Source of the DNA: Solirubrobacteraceae bacterium
GTDB lineage: Bacteria; Actinomycetota; Thermoleophilia; Solirubrobacterales; Solirubrobacteraceae
DNA length: 7,206 bases
Assembly: GCA_019683665.1 (NCBI GenBank)
Contig: JADGIB010000187.1
Location: 1-7,206 of the forward strand
Direction of reading: 5' to 3'
Below are positions 1 to 5,976 of this stretch, one piece after another. Below the pieces are notes generated by a model. It had not been told where the DNA came from and did not search any database. It worked only from the letters and a program-made list of their open reading frames with translations. Within the stretch, counting starts at the first letter, position 1; each line of letters starts with the position of its first letter. Position numbers and translations under genes: made by a program.

Positions 1-1
1 C

Positions 2-877
2 ACCCTGCTCGGCGTCGGCGCCGCGGCCGCCGTCACGCTGACGCTCGCCGCCTGCGGCTCCGACGACGACGACACGGGCACCGCCGGCACCTCGTCCGCC
101 GCCGCCACCACGGCGACCGCCGCCGCCGACGTCTGCGCCAAGGACCAGCTGCAGCTCGTCAAGCCGGGCACGCTCACCGTCGGCACCGACAAGCCCGCCT
201 ACCCGCCCTACTTCGAGGACGACGACCCGTCGAACGGCAAGGGCTTCGAGAGCGCCGTCGCCTACGCGATCGCCGACCAGCTCGGCTTCACGCCCGAGGA
301 GGTCTCCTGGACGGTCGTGCCGTTCAACTCGTCCTACGCCCCGGGGCCGAAGGACTTCGACTTCGACATCAACCAGATCTCGATCACGCCGAAGCGCGCC
401 GAGCGCGTCGACTTCTCCGAGCCGTACTACACCGCCCCGCAGGCGGTCGTCGCGCTCGAGGACTCGCCGGCCGCCGGCGCCGCGAGCCTGGCCGACCTCA
501 AGGACGTCCAGCTCGGCGTGCAGATCGGCACGACGAGCCTCGACGCCGTCGAGCAGGTCATCCAGCCGAACACGCAGCCGAAGGTCTTCAACGACTCCAA
601 CGACGTCGTCACCGCGCTGAAGCAGGGCCAGGTCGACGCCGTCGTCGTCGACCTGCCGACCGCGTTCTACGTGACGGCCGCCCAGGTCGAGAACGCGAAG
701 ATCGTCGGGCAGTTCGACGCGCCCGGCGGCGACTCGTGGGGCGTCGTGCTCGCGAAGGACTCGCCGCTGACCGCGTGCGTGGACCAGGCGATCACCGCGC
801 TGCGCGACTCGGGCGAGCTCGACCGCCTCGAGGAGCAGTGGATGGGCGAGGCCGCCGGCGCGCCCGAGCTGCGCTAG
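2..877 (+). CDS. Amino-acid ABC transporter substrate-binding lipoprotein (5' partial)
   Basis: This is the extracytoplasmic receptor of a polar amino-acid importer; it should capture the ligand outside the membrane and deliver it to the permease encoded next. 291 residues are visible. The start codon and probably only a few residues lie before the window. The visible protein begins inside a hydrophobic signal peptide ending in a lipobox, LAAC, with the lipidated Cys at codon 18 (bases 53-55). An acidic and Ala/Thr-rich tether follows. The family 3 solute-binding fold begins at about residue 50 (GTLTVGTDKPAYPPYF). It contains the family hallmark ISITPKRAERVDFSEPYY and the typical C-terminal helix ending LDRLEEQW. 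Cys45 and Cys259 lie near the two ends of the domain and could form a disulfide. The permease gene starts 26 bases downstream. Glutamine, glutamate, arginine or a related ligand is possible; the sequence does not decide which. Confidence 0.93.
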   Translation, partial: TLLGVGAAAAVTLTLAACGSDDDDTGTAGTSSAAATTATAAADVCAKDQLQLVKPGTLTVGTDKPAYPPYFEDDDPSNGKGFESAVAYAIADQLGFTPEEVSWTVVPFNSSYAPGPKDFDFDINQISITPKRAERVDFSEPYYTAPQAVVALEDSPAAGAASLADLKDVQLGVQIGTTSLDAVEQVIQPNTQPKVFNDSNDVVTALKQGQVDAVVVDLPTAFYVTAAQVENAKIVGQFDAPGGDSWGVVLAKDSPLTACVDQAITALRDSGELDRLEEQWMGEAAGAPELR

Positions 878-903
878 CCCCGGCCGCACCCCCGAACGTC
901 GCC

Positions 904-1719
904 ATGGATGACCGCCGTGCCGCCCGCGCCGCCGCCAAGCGACGGCGTGCGCGGCGCGGCGCCGCGACCGCGACGGTCTCGACCGTCCTCGCCGTCGTCC
1001 TCGTCGTCTGGCTCGTCGGCTCCACGCCCGGCTGGCCCGACGTGCGCGAGACGTTCTTCTCCTGGGAGGCGTTCCGCACGAGCTTCCCCGACGTCCTGTC
1101 GGGCTTCTGGCTCGACGTGAAGCTGTTCGTGATCGTCGAGCTGTGCGTGCTCGTGCTCGGGCTCGTCGTCGCGCTCGTGCGCACGACCCGCAGCCCGGCG
1201 CTCTTCCCGCTGCGGGCGTTCGCCGCCGCCTACGTCGACGTGTTCCGCGGCATCCCGGTCATCCTCCTCGTCTACCTCGTCGGCTTCGGCGTTCCGGCGC
1301 TCGCGTTCGAGGGCGCGCCGAGCGACCCGGTCCTCCTGGGCGGGATCGCGCTGACCGTCTCCTACACGGCCTACGTCGCAGAGGTCTACCGGGCGGGGAT
1401 CGACTCGGTCCACGCCAGCCAGCGCCAGGCCGCGCTCGCCGTCGGGCTCACCGAGGGCCAGGCGCTGCGCTTCGTCATCCTGCCCCAGGCGGTCCGCCGC
1501 GTCGTGCCGCCGCTGCTCAACGACTTCATCTCGCTGCAGAAGGACGTCGCCCTCGTCGCGATCCTCGGGCCGCTGGAGGCGTTTCGCGTCGCCCAGATCG
1601 AGGCCGCCTCGACGTTCAACTACACGCCGCTGCTGGCCGCGGCGCTCCTCTACCTGTGCGTCACGATCCCGATGGCGCGCCTCGTCGACGTCGTCCAGCG
1701 CCGGAGCCGGGCCGCATGA
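904..1719 (+). CDS. Polar amino-acid ABC transporter permease
   Basis: This is the membrane channel subunit of the importer, 271 residues, the usual size for the HisM/GlnP-type family. A basic N-terminal tail (residues 1-19, many Arg) is followed by a first hydrophobic segment at about 22-39, then segments at about 71-92, 105-130, 144-165 and 240-260. The cytoplasmic EAA loop that docks on the ATPase is clear at about 174-202, with core AALAVGLTEGQALRFVILPQ. The conserved DVFRGIPVILLVY precedes it. ATG at 904 was chosen because longer in-frame readings run back over the end of the binding-protein gene and give Arg-rich, non-family sequence. No Shine-Dalgarno sequence is evident before it. There is one permease gene only, so the channel is probably a homodimer. 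The stop overlaps the start of the ATPase gene (ATGA). Confidence 0.93.
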   Translation: MDDRRAARAAAKRRRARRGAATATVSTVLAVVLVVWLVGSTPGWPDVRETFFSWEAFRTSFPDVLSGFWLDVKLFVIVELCVLVLGLVVALVRTTRSPALFPLRAFAAAYVDVFRGIPVILLVYLVGFGVPALAFEGAPSDPVLLGGIALTVSYTAYVAEVYRAGIDSVHASQRQAALAVGLTEGQALRFVILPQAVRRVVPPLLNDFISLQKDVALVAILGPLEAFRVAQIEAASTFNYTPLLAAALLYLCVTIPMARLVDVVQRRSRAA

Positions 1720-2462
1720 GCGCCGTCATCGAGGTCCGCGGGGTCACGAAGGCCTACGGCGACAAGCCGGTGCTGCGCGGCATCGACCTCGCCGTGCACG
1801 AGCACCAGGCGGTCGCGCTCATCGGCGCGTCGGGCTCGGGCAAGTCGACGCTGCTGCGCTGCATCGACCTGCTCGACGAGATCGACGACGGCGACGTCCT
1901 CCTCGACGGCGAGGTCGTCACCGACCCGTCGGTGCGCCCCGACCGGGTCCGGCGGCGCCTGGGGATGGTCTTCCAGGGCTACAACCTGTTCCCGCACCTG
2001 ACCGTGCTCGAGAACGTCGTCCTCGCCCCGGTCCGCGCCCACCGGCGCGACCGCGAGGAGGCGCGCGCCCACGCGCTCGAGCTGCTCGACCGCTTCGGGC
2101 TGGCCGACCGCGCCGGCGACAGGCCCGACCGGCTCTCGGGCGGCCAGCAGCAGCGGGTCGCGATCGTCCGCGCGCTGGCGACCCGCCCGCGCGCGCTCCT
2201 GCTCGACGAGGTCACGAGCGCGCTCGACCCCGAGCTCGTCGGCGAGGTGCTCGCGCTCGTGCGCGACCTCAAGGCCGACGGGATGACGATGCTCCTGGCC
2301 ACGCACGAGATGTCGTTCGCGGCCGAGGTGGCCGACGAGATCTGCTTCCTGCACGAGGGCCTCATCGTCGAGCGAGGGGCGCCCGAGCAGCTGTTCGAGG
2401 CGCCCGAGCGCGAGGAGACGCGCCGCTTCCTGCGCCGGCTGCTGGACGCGAAGCGGCTGTAG
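1716..2462 (+). CDS. Polar amino-acid ABC transporter ATP-binding protein
   Basis: This is the cytoplasmic ATPase that powers the importer, 248 residues, the normal length for GlnQ/HisP-type subunits. Motifs in order: Walker A GASGSGKST (37-45), Q-loop with Gln87 in VFQGYNLFPHLTVLEN, signature LSGGQQQR (140-147), Walker B LLLDE (161-165), D-loop SALD (168-171), and switch His197 in THEMSFA. The THEM sequence and the Q-loop context are typical of polar amino-acid importers. All catalytic residues are present. Val166 takes the place of the common Pro after the Walker B Glu, a variation I consider tolerated. The start ATG overlaps the permease stop by four bases, so translation is probably coupled; a weak GGAG lies at 1703-1706. 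The last 101 bases are overlapped on the other strand by the SoxR-promoter ORF. Confidence 0.95.
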   Translation: MSAVIEVRGVTKAYGDKPVLRGIDLAVHEHQAVALIGASGSGKSTLLRCIDLLDEIDDGDVLLDGEVVTDPSVRPDRVRRRLGMVFQGYNLFPHLTVLENVVLAPVRAHRRDREEARAHALELLDRFGLADRAGDRPDRLSGGQQQRVAIVRALATRPRALLLDEVTSALDPELVGEVLALVRDLKADGMTMLLATHEMSFAAEVADEICFLHEGLIVERGAPEQLFEAPEREETRRFLRRLLDAKRL

Positions 2463-2577
2463 CCGGGGCCGCCGCCCACAGGGCGGGGGCGAGGTCGTCG
2501 AGGCCCGGGGCGTCGGCGCCGCCGTCGTCGTCGCGGGCCCAGGCGGCGAGGAGGATCAGCTCGGTGACGAGGCTCAT
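2362..2577 (-). CDS. Small or 3'-truncated ORF behind a SoxR-type promoter
   Basis: I do not recognise this product. ATG at 2577 lies 8 bases after the -10 of a SoxR-type promoter, so the mRNA would be leaderless. The frame encodes 71 residues. Codons 1-38 (2577 down to 2464) all end in G or C, while 17 of them have A or T at the second position; this is the strong codon bias of a real gene here. The start reads MSLVTELILLAAWARDDDGG, a short hydrophobic helix then an acidic stretch. From codon 39 (GCT, ACA) A/T-ending codons appear at once, just where the frame reaches the end of the ATPase gene, and the peptide becomes Ala/Arg/Pro-rich. The likely reading is the 5' remnant of a SoxR target cut off by a rearrangement, or a small protein with a makeshift tail. 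Chance coding in a GC-rich spacer remains possible. Confidence 0.42.
   Translation of the reverse strand: MSLVTELILLAAWARDDDGGADAPGLDDLAPALWAAAPATAASRPAAGAGSGASPRARAPRTAARAPLARR
2468..2490 (+). terminator. GC-rich hairpin after the ABC operon
   Basis: CCGCCC (2472-2477) pairs with GGGCGG (2481-2486) around loop ACA. The stem continues for three more pairs beyond a G-G mismatch. It begins six bases after the ATPase stop. There is no T-tract, so it is at best a weak or Rho-assisted terminator. It also lies inside the coding-like part of the minus-strand ORF, where GCC and GCG codons could create it by chance. Confidence 0.3.
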
Positions 2578-2585
2578 GGCGCGCC

Positions 2586-2616
2586 ATCCTGCACCTTCAA
2601 GCGCACTTGAAGTCAA
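2586..2616 (-). promoter_or_regulatory. SoxR/MerR-type promoter with 19-bp spacer, reading left
   Basis: On the minus strand, -35 TTGACT (2616-2611) is separated by exactly 19 bp from -10 CAGGAT (2591-2586). The long spacer is the hallmark of promoters activated by MerR-family regulators, which twist the DNA to realign the two elements. The palindrome fills the spacer and overlaps the last two bases of the -35, the same geometry as the E. coli soxS promoter from memory. Transcription would begin at or next to ATG 2577. Confidence 0.72.
2595..2612. promoter_or_regulatory. SoxR box (operator)
   Basis: CTTCAAGCGCACTTGAAG is a perfect 7-bp inverted repeat around a 4-bp centre. It matches the form of known SoxR boxes (CCTCAAG, 4 bp, CTTGAGG) except for one symmetric change in each arm. 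It lies 33 bp before the soxR start codon. A weak rightward promoter for soxR may overlap it (TTGAAG 2607-2612, 17 bp, TTGCCT 2630-2635), so SoxR may also control its own gene; that part is inference. Confidence 0.8.
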
Positions 2617-2644
2617 GGGGGCGCTGTGCTTGCCTGTGCGGCCC

Positions 2645-3097
2645 ATGGACGACCTGCTCACGATCGGCGAGGTCGCGCGCCGCAGCGGGGTCGCCGCCTC
2701 GGCGCTGCGCTACTACGAGGAGCGCGGGCTGATCTCGCCTGAGCGGACCGGCGCCGGCCACCGCCGCTACCGCCGCGCGGTCATCCGCCGGGTCGCGTTC
2801 ATCGTCTTCGCCCAGCGGATCGGGCTCAGCCTTGAGGAGATCGGGGAGCTGCTCGCGCGCCTGCCCGACGACCGCGCCCCGAACCGCAGGGACTGGGGCG
2901 AGCTGTCGGCGACCTGGACGGCCCGCATCGACGCGCGCATCGCCGAGCTCGAGCGGCTGAAGGTCGGGCTGACCGAGTGCATCGGCTGCGGCTGCCTGTC
3001 GCTCGACCGCTGCCAGCTCGCCAACCCCGGCGACCTGGCCGGCCGCCGCGGCGCCGGCCCCCGCTACCTCATGGGCGACCCGCCCCGGCCCGCGTGA
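2645..3097 (+). CDS. soxR: Redox-sensitive transcriptional activator SoxR
   Basis: This is a MerR-family activator that senses redox-active compounds or superoxide through a [2Fe-2S] cluster; 150 residues, against 154 in E. coli SoxR. The N-terminal winged helix-turn-helix (about 4-70) has TIGEVARRSGVAASALRYYE and GHRRYRRAVIRRV. The dimerisation helix runs at about 82-110. The cluster loop C-X2-C-X-C-X5-C is complete (Cys112, 115, 117, 123) within CIGCGCLSLDRCQLANPGD, which is specific for SoxR among MerR proteins. ATG 2645 gives the family-like start. In-frame GTG 2636 or TTG 2630 would add 3 or 5 residues, and the TTG has a G-run (2617-2621) at ribosome-binding distance. No soxS is nearby, so it probably activates targets directly, as in other actinobacteria; the SoxR-box promoter facing left is the obvious local one. 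Confidence 0.95.
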   Translation: MDDLLTIGEVARRSGVAASALRYYEERGLISPERTGAGHRRYRRAVIRRVAFIVFAQRIGLSLEEIGELLARLPDDRAPNRRDWGELSATWTARIDARIAELERLKVGLTECIGCGCLSLDRCQLANPGDLAGRRGAGPRYLMGDPPRPA

Positions 3098-3098
3098 G

Positions 3099-3114
3099 GC
3101 GCCGCGCCCGGCGC
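3099..3114 (+). terminator. Short hairpin after soxR
   Basis: GCGCCG (3099-3104) pairs with CGGCGC (3109-3114) around loop CGCC, directly after the soxR stop. There is no T-tract. It abuts the -10-like hexamer of the next gene. In such GC-rich DNA a 6-bp stem has little weight on its own. Confidence 0.25.
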
Positions 3115-3115
3115 G

Positions 3116-3121
3116 TACCCT
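3116..3121 (+). promoter_or_regulatory. Putative -10 element for a leaderless glycosyltransferase mRNA
   Basis: TACCCT fits the TANNNT form of actinobacterial -10 elements and ends 7 bases before ATG 3129, which would place the transcript start at or next to the start codon. No ribosome-binding sequence is present. I see no convincing -35. The same arrangement occurs at 4855-4860 and, on the other strand, at 2591-2586. Confidence 0.45.
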
Positions 3122-3128
3122 CCCCGCG

Positions 3129-4238
3129 ATGCTCCGCGCCGTCCTCTACGCCTCGATCGGCCTGATCGCCTACGCCCAGGCGGGCTACGGCGCCCTGCTC
3201 GCGCTGCTGCGCCGCGTCCTGCCGGCCCGGCCCGTCCGGCGCGCGCCGATCGAGCCGCGGGTGACGCTCGTCATCGCGGCCCACGACGAGGAGGTCGTCA
3301 TCGAGCGCAAGGTCCGCAACGCGCTCGCGCTCGACTGGCCGCGCGAGAAGCTCCAGGTCGTCGTCGCCTCCGACGGGTCGACCGACCGCACCGTCGAGCT
3401 GGCCCGCGCCGCCGGCGCCGACCTCGTCCTCGACCTGCCGCGCGGCGGGAAGATCCGCGCCCAGGACGCCGCCGTGCGCCGGGCGCCCGGCGAGATCGTC
3501 GCGTTCTCCGACGCGAACGCGATGTGGGAGCCCGACGCGCTGCGCGAGCTCGTCAGCGCGTTCGCCGACCCGGAGGTCGGCTACGCCTGCGGCCAGGTGA
3601 CGTTCGTCAACGAGGCGGGGACGAACCAGGAGGGCGTCTACTGGCGCTACGAGATGTGGCTGCGCGAGATGGAGTCCGACCTCGCCTCGGTCACCGGCGG
3701 CAACGGCGCGATCTACGCGACGCGGCGCGAGGCCTACGTCGAGGTCGACCCGATCATGGGCCACGACCTGTCGTTCCCGTTCCGGATGGTCAAGAACGGC
3801 TGGCGGGCCGTCTACGTGCCGCAGGCGCGCGCGACCGAGAAGATGGTCCCCTCGATCGAGGGCGAGTTCGCCCGCAAGCGGCGGATGATGAGCCACGGCT
3901 GGCCGATCGTCGTCCGCGGCGGCCTGCTCGACCCGCGCGGCTACGACGCCCGCTACGCGCTGTTCGTCGCCTCCCACCGGGCGCTGCGCTACGCGACCCC
4001 GTTCCTGCACCTCGTCGCGCTGGCGGCGACGATCGCCCGCTGGCGCCGCCACAGGCTCCTGCTCGCCGCCCAGCTCGGCCTGCTCGCCGCGGCCGCCGCC
4101 GGCGGCCGGCTGCGCCGGCGGCCGCTCCTGCTCGCCCGCTACTACGTGCTCACGACCGCGTCGCTGGCCGCCGGCCTCTACGACTGGCTGCGCCACGGCA
4201 CCCCCGCCGGCTGGGACGCGCCGGAAGGGACCCGGTGA
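3129..4238 (+). CDS. Membrane-associated family 2 glycosyltransferase
   Basis: This enzyme should transfer a sugar from a nucleotide-sugar donor to a growing lipid- or polysaccharide-linked acceptor at the cytoplasmic face of the membrane; 369 residues. A hydrophobic N-terminal segment (about 1-27) precedes a GT-A domain. Visible motifs: VTLVIAAHDEE (45-55), VASDGSTDRT (79-88, nucleotide binding), FSDANAMW (126-133, a DXN variant of the metal-binding DXD), TGGNGAIYATRRE (189-201), GHDLSFPFRM (211-220, with Asp213 the probable catalytic base) and RKRRMMSHGW (249-258, in the place of the acceptor-site Q/RXXRW motif). Hydrophobic segments at about 285-350 may anchor the C-terminus. The 3' end overlaps the next gene by GTGA, so the two are made together. 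The substrate cannot be told from sequence. Confidence 0.9.
   Translation: MLRAVLYASIGLIAYAQAGYGALLALLRRVLPARPVRRAPIEPRVTLVIAAHDEEVVIERKVRNALALDWPREKLQVVVASDGSTDRTVELARAAGADLVLDLPRGGKIRAQDAAVRRAPGEIVAFSDANAMWEPDALRELVSAFADPEVGYACGQVTFVNEAGTNQEGVYWRYEMWLREMESDLASVTGGNGAIYATRREAYVEVDPIMGHDLSFPFRMVKNGWRAVYVPQARATEKMVPSIEGEFARKRRMMSHGWPIVVRGGLLDPRGYDARYALFVASHRALRYATPFLHLVALAATIARWRRHRLLLAAQLGLLAAAAAGGRLRRRPLLLARYYVLTTASLAAGLYDWLRHGTPAGWDAPEGTR
4223..4230 (+). promoter_or_regulatory. Ribosome binding site fixing a GTG start
   Basis: GGAAGGGA lies four bases before GTG 4235. It is the clearest Shine-Dalgarno-like sequence in the window and belongs to an internal operon gene. It supports GTG 4235 as the start of the sugar transferase. 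Confidence 0.6.
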
Positions 4239-4825
4239 CCCGGCGCCTGTTCGACATCGCCGTCGCGGCGATCGTCCTCGCCGTCACCTCGCCGATCCTG
4301 CTGGCGGCGATCGTCGCGATCCGGCTGGAGTCGCCCGGCCACCCGATCTACCGCCAGCGCCGCGTCGGCCAGCACGGGCGCGAGTTCGACGTCTACAAGC
4401 TGCGCACGATGGTCCAGGGCGCGGAGGGGATGGGCGCCGGCATGGCCGTCACCGAGGGCGACCCGCGCATCACCCGGGTCGGCGCGTTCCTGCGGCGGAC
4501 CTCGATCGACGAGCTGCCCAACCTCGTCAACGTCCTGCGCGGGGAGATGTCGATCATCGGCCCGCGACCGACGATCCCCGTTCAGGTCGCCCGCTACACC
4601 GAGCGCCAGCGCGGCCGCCTCGCGGTCAAGCCCGGGATCACCGGCTGGGCGCAGGTGCAGGGGCGGGCCTCGCTGCCGTGGTCGGAGCGCATCGAGCTCG
4701 ACCTCTGGTACATCGAGCACCGCTCCTGGCGGCTCGACCTGGAGATCCTGCGCCGCACGGTGAAGGTCCTCATCGCCGGCGACGGGCTCTACAAGGGCGA
4801 CCGCGGCGGCTTCGACCTGCGCTGA
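4235..4825 (+). CDS. Small monotopic phosphoglycosyl transferase (sugar transferase)
   Basis: This is a bacterial sugar transferase of the PglC/WcaJ catalytic family. It moves a sugar-phosphate from a UDP-sugar to undecaprenyl phosphate and so starts a lipid-linked glycan. At 196 residues it is the minimal PglC-like form, without the extra N-terminal membrane helices of the large WcaJ form. A reentrant membrane helix spans about 5-30, with Ser19-Pro20 as the likely break. Then come YKLRTM (54-59), the catalytic Asp92-Glu93 in SIDELPNLVNVLRGEMS, IIGPRPT (107-113), KPGITGWAQVQGR (132-144) and the family's C-terminal part, LDLWYIEHRSWRLDLEIL. GTG 4235 is supported by a ribosome binding site and by reading straight into the conserved RRLFD. 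It overlaps the glycosyltransferase stop, so translation is probably coupled. The sugar it transfers is not evident. Confidence 0.94.
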   Translation: MTRRLFDIAVAAIVLAVTSPILLAAIVAIRLESPGHPIYRQRRVGQHGREFDVYKLRTMVQGAEGMGAGMAVTEGDPRITRVGAFLRRTSIDELPNLVNVLRGEMSIIGPRPTIPVQVARYTERQRGRLAVKPGITGWAQVQGRASLPWSERIELDLWYIEHRSWRLDLEILRRTVKVLIAGDGLYKGDRGGFDLR

Positions 4826-4840
4826 CCGGCGTGGCGCCGG
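4826..4840 (+). terminator. Hairpin after the glycan operon
   Basis: CCGGCG (4826-4831) and CGCCGG (4835-4840) form a perfect 6-bp stem with loop TGG, starting on the base after the sugar transferase stop. There is no T-tract. Its position suggests a 3'-end structure; weak on its own. Confidence 0.3.
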
Positions 4841-4854
4841 GCGGCCCGGAGCGC

Positions 4855-4860
4855 TACGGT
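4855..4860 (+). promoter_or_regulatory. Putative -10 element for a leaderless propeller mRNA
   Basis: TACGGT fits TANNNT and ends 8 bases before ATG 4869, predicting transcription from at or beside the start codon. No Shine-Dalgarno sequence precedes the gene and no clear -35 was found. It is the second of three such arrangements in the window. Confidence 0.42.
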
Positions 4861-4868
4861 CACCGCCC

Positions 4869-5900
4869 ATGTCGCGGCTCCTGCTCCTCGGCGGCCTGCT
4901 CGCCGTCCTCCTGCTCGTCCCGGCCTCCGCCCAGGCCACGCTCGTCTTCCAGCGCGGCGCGATCCCGTCGTGGGTGTGGGTCGCCGAGGACGACGGCACC
5001 GGCCAGCGCCTCCTCGCCGCCGGCCACGACCCGCGCATCTCGCCCGACGGGGCGACCGTCGCCTACGGCAGCCCGTACACGCGCCGCGTCCAGCGCCTGC
5101 TCGTGATCCCGGCCGCCGGCGGCGAGCCGCGCGCGCTCCTGCGCAACTGGTCGGCCGGGGCGTTCTTCGGGGTCTTCGCGTGGTCGCCGGACTCGACGAC
5201 GATCGCGACGACCGTCGGCCCCGAGATCGGGCGCCAGACGCTCGTCCTCGTCGACGTCGCCACCGGCGCGACCCGCCGGATCGCGACCGGGTACTTCTAC
5301 GGCGCCGGCTTCTCGCCCGACGGCACCCAGCTCGTCTACGGGCGCAAGACGAGCGACCGGCTGTGGGGGCGGTCCGACGTGTGGGTCGTGCCGGTCGCGG
5401 GCGGCGAGCCGCGGCGCCTGACCACCCACGGCCACGCCCTCTACCCGGTGTGGGGGCCGACGCAGATCGCCTACACGCGCTGGAGCCGCCCGACCGGCCG
5501 CCACCGCCACGACGACGGGCCGAAGTACCACCTGTGGCTCATGGCGCCCGACGGCAGCGGCCAGCGCCGGCTCACCCGCGGGCGGATCCCGTGGCTGCTG
5601 ACCGGCCTCGTCCCGGTGGCGTGGTCGGCCGACGGCACCCGCCTGCTCGCCCAGTTCGGCGGCCAGGACACGTCCTACCCGGTCGCGGTCGACCCGGCGA
5701 CCGGCGCTCAGCGGCGGATCGGCCCGCGGCGGGCCGACGCGATCGGCGTGGCCGGCCTGTCGTCGGACGGGACGACCGTCCTCGCCTACGACGGCCTCTT
5801 CGACGAGCCGCGCCGCAGCAACGTGATCGCGATCCCGTACGACGGGACCCGCGCCACCGTCCTCGCGCGCCGGGCGGCGCTGCCCGCCTGGACGCGCTGA
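4869..5900 (+). CDS. Secreted TolB-like six-motif beta-propeller protein
   Basis: This is an exported protein of 343 residues with a Sec signal peptide at 1-23 (leucine-rich core, probable cleavage after AQA) and no lipobox Cys, so it should be released or held in the cell wall. The rest is a run of PD40/WD40-like strands whose signature recurs six times: RISPDGATVAY (56), AWSPDSTTIAT (104), GFSPDGTQLVY (147), a degenerate VWGPTQIAY (194), AWSADGTRLLA (251) and LSSDGTTVLAY (297). A six-bladed propeller fits. There is no N-terminal TolB domain and no Tol-Pal gene nearby, so this is a propeller of the TolB type but not TolB itself. No peptidase catalytic domain follows the propeller, so a DPP IV-type enzyme is unlikely. 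It probably binds a protein or glycan. A link to the glycan genes just upstream is suggested only by position. Confidence 0.87.
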   Translation: MSRLLLLGGLLAVLLLVPASAQATLVFQRGAIPSWVWVAEDDGTGQRLLAAGHDPRISPDGATVAYGSPYTRRVQRLLVIPAAGGEPRALLRNWSAGAFFGVFAWSPDSTTIATTVGPEIGRQTLVLVDVATGATRRIATGYFYGAGFSPDGTQLVYGRKTSDRLWGRSDVWVVPVAGGEPRRLTTHGHALYPVWGPTQIAYTRWSRPTGRHRHDDGPKYHLWLMAPDGSGQRRLTRGRIPWLLTGLVPVAWSADGTRLLAQFGGQDTSYPVAVDPATGAQRRIGPRRADAIGVAGLSSDGTTVLAYDGLFDEPRRSNVIAIPYDGTRATVLARRAALPAWTR

Positions 5901-5914
5901 GGCGCCGCCGGGCG

Positions 5915-5940
5915 GGCGCGACTTCCGCGCCGCCGGCGCG
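5915..5940 (+). terminator. Overlapping alternative hairpins after the propeller gene
   Basis: GGCGCG (5915-5920), CGCGCC (5926-5931) and GGCGCG (5935-5940) form a three-part set. The middle arm can pair with the first (loop ACTTC) or with the third (loop GCC), but not both. No T-tract follows. It lies between the propeller stop (5900) and the next start (5977), so it may be a 3'-end structure. Confidence 0.28.
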
Positions 5941-5976
5941 TTCCAGGATCTGCGAGCTGCAACACTGAGCGCCAGC

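Noticed and set aside
736..903. Upstream extension of the permease to GTG 736
   Set aside because: It would overlap the binding-protein gene by over 140 bases and add Arg-rich sequence foreign to the family. ATG 904 gives the normal permease length.
1143..1715. Upstream extension of the ATPase frame
   Set aside because: It would run inside the permease gene and encode Arg/Pro-rich sequence; the ATPase domain begins at 1716.
2161..2230. Val in place of Pro after the ATPase Walker B Glu (DEVTSALD)
   Set aside because: Nearby residues are all canonical and this position varies in the family, so I do not treat it as a defect.
3069..4196. 375-codon open frame on the minus strand
   Set aside because: It is antisense to the glycosyltransferase, whose motifs are all present. 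The product is Arg/Asp/Gly/Val-rich with no recognisable fold.
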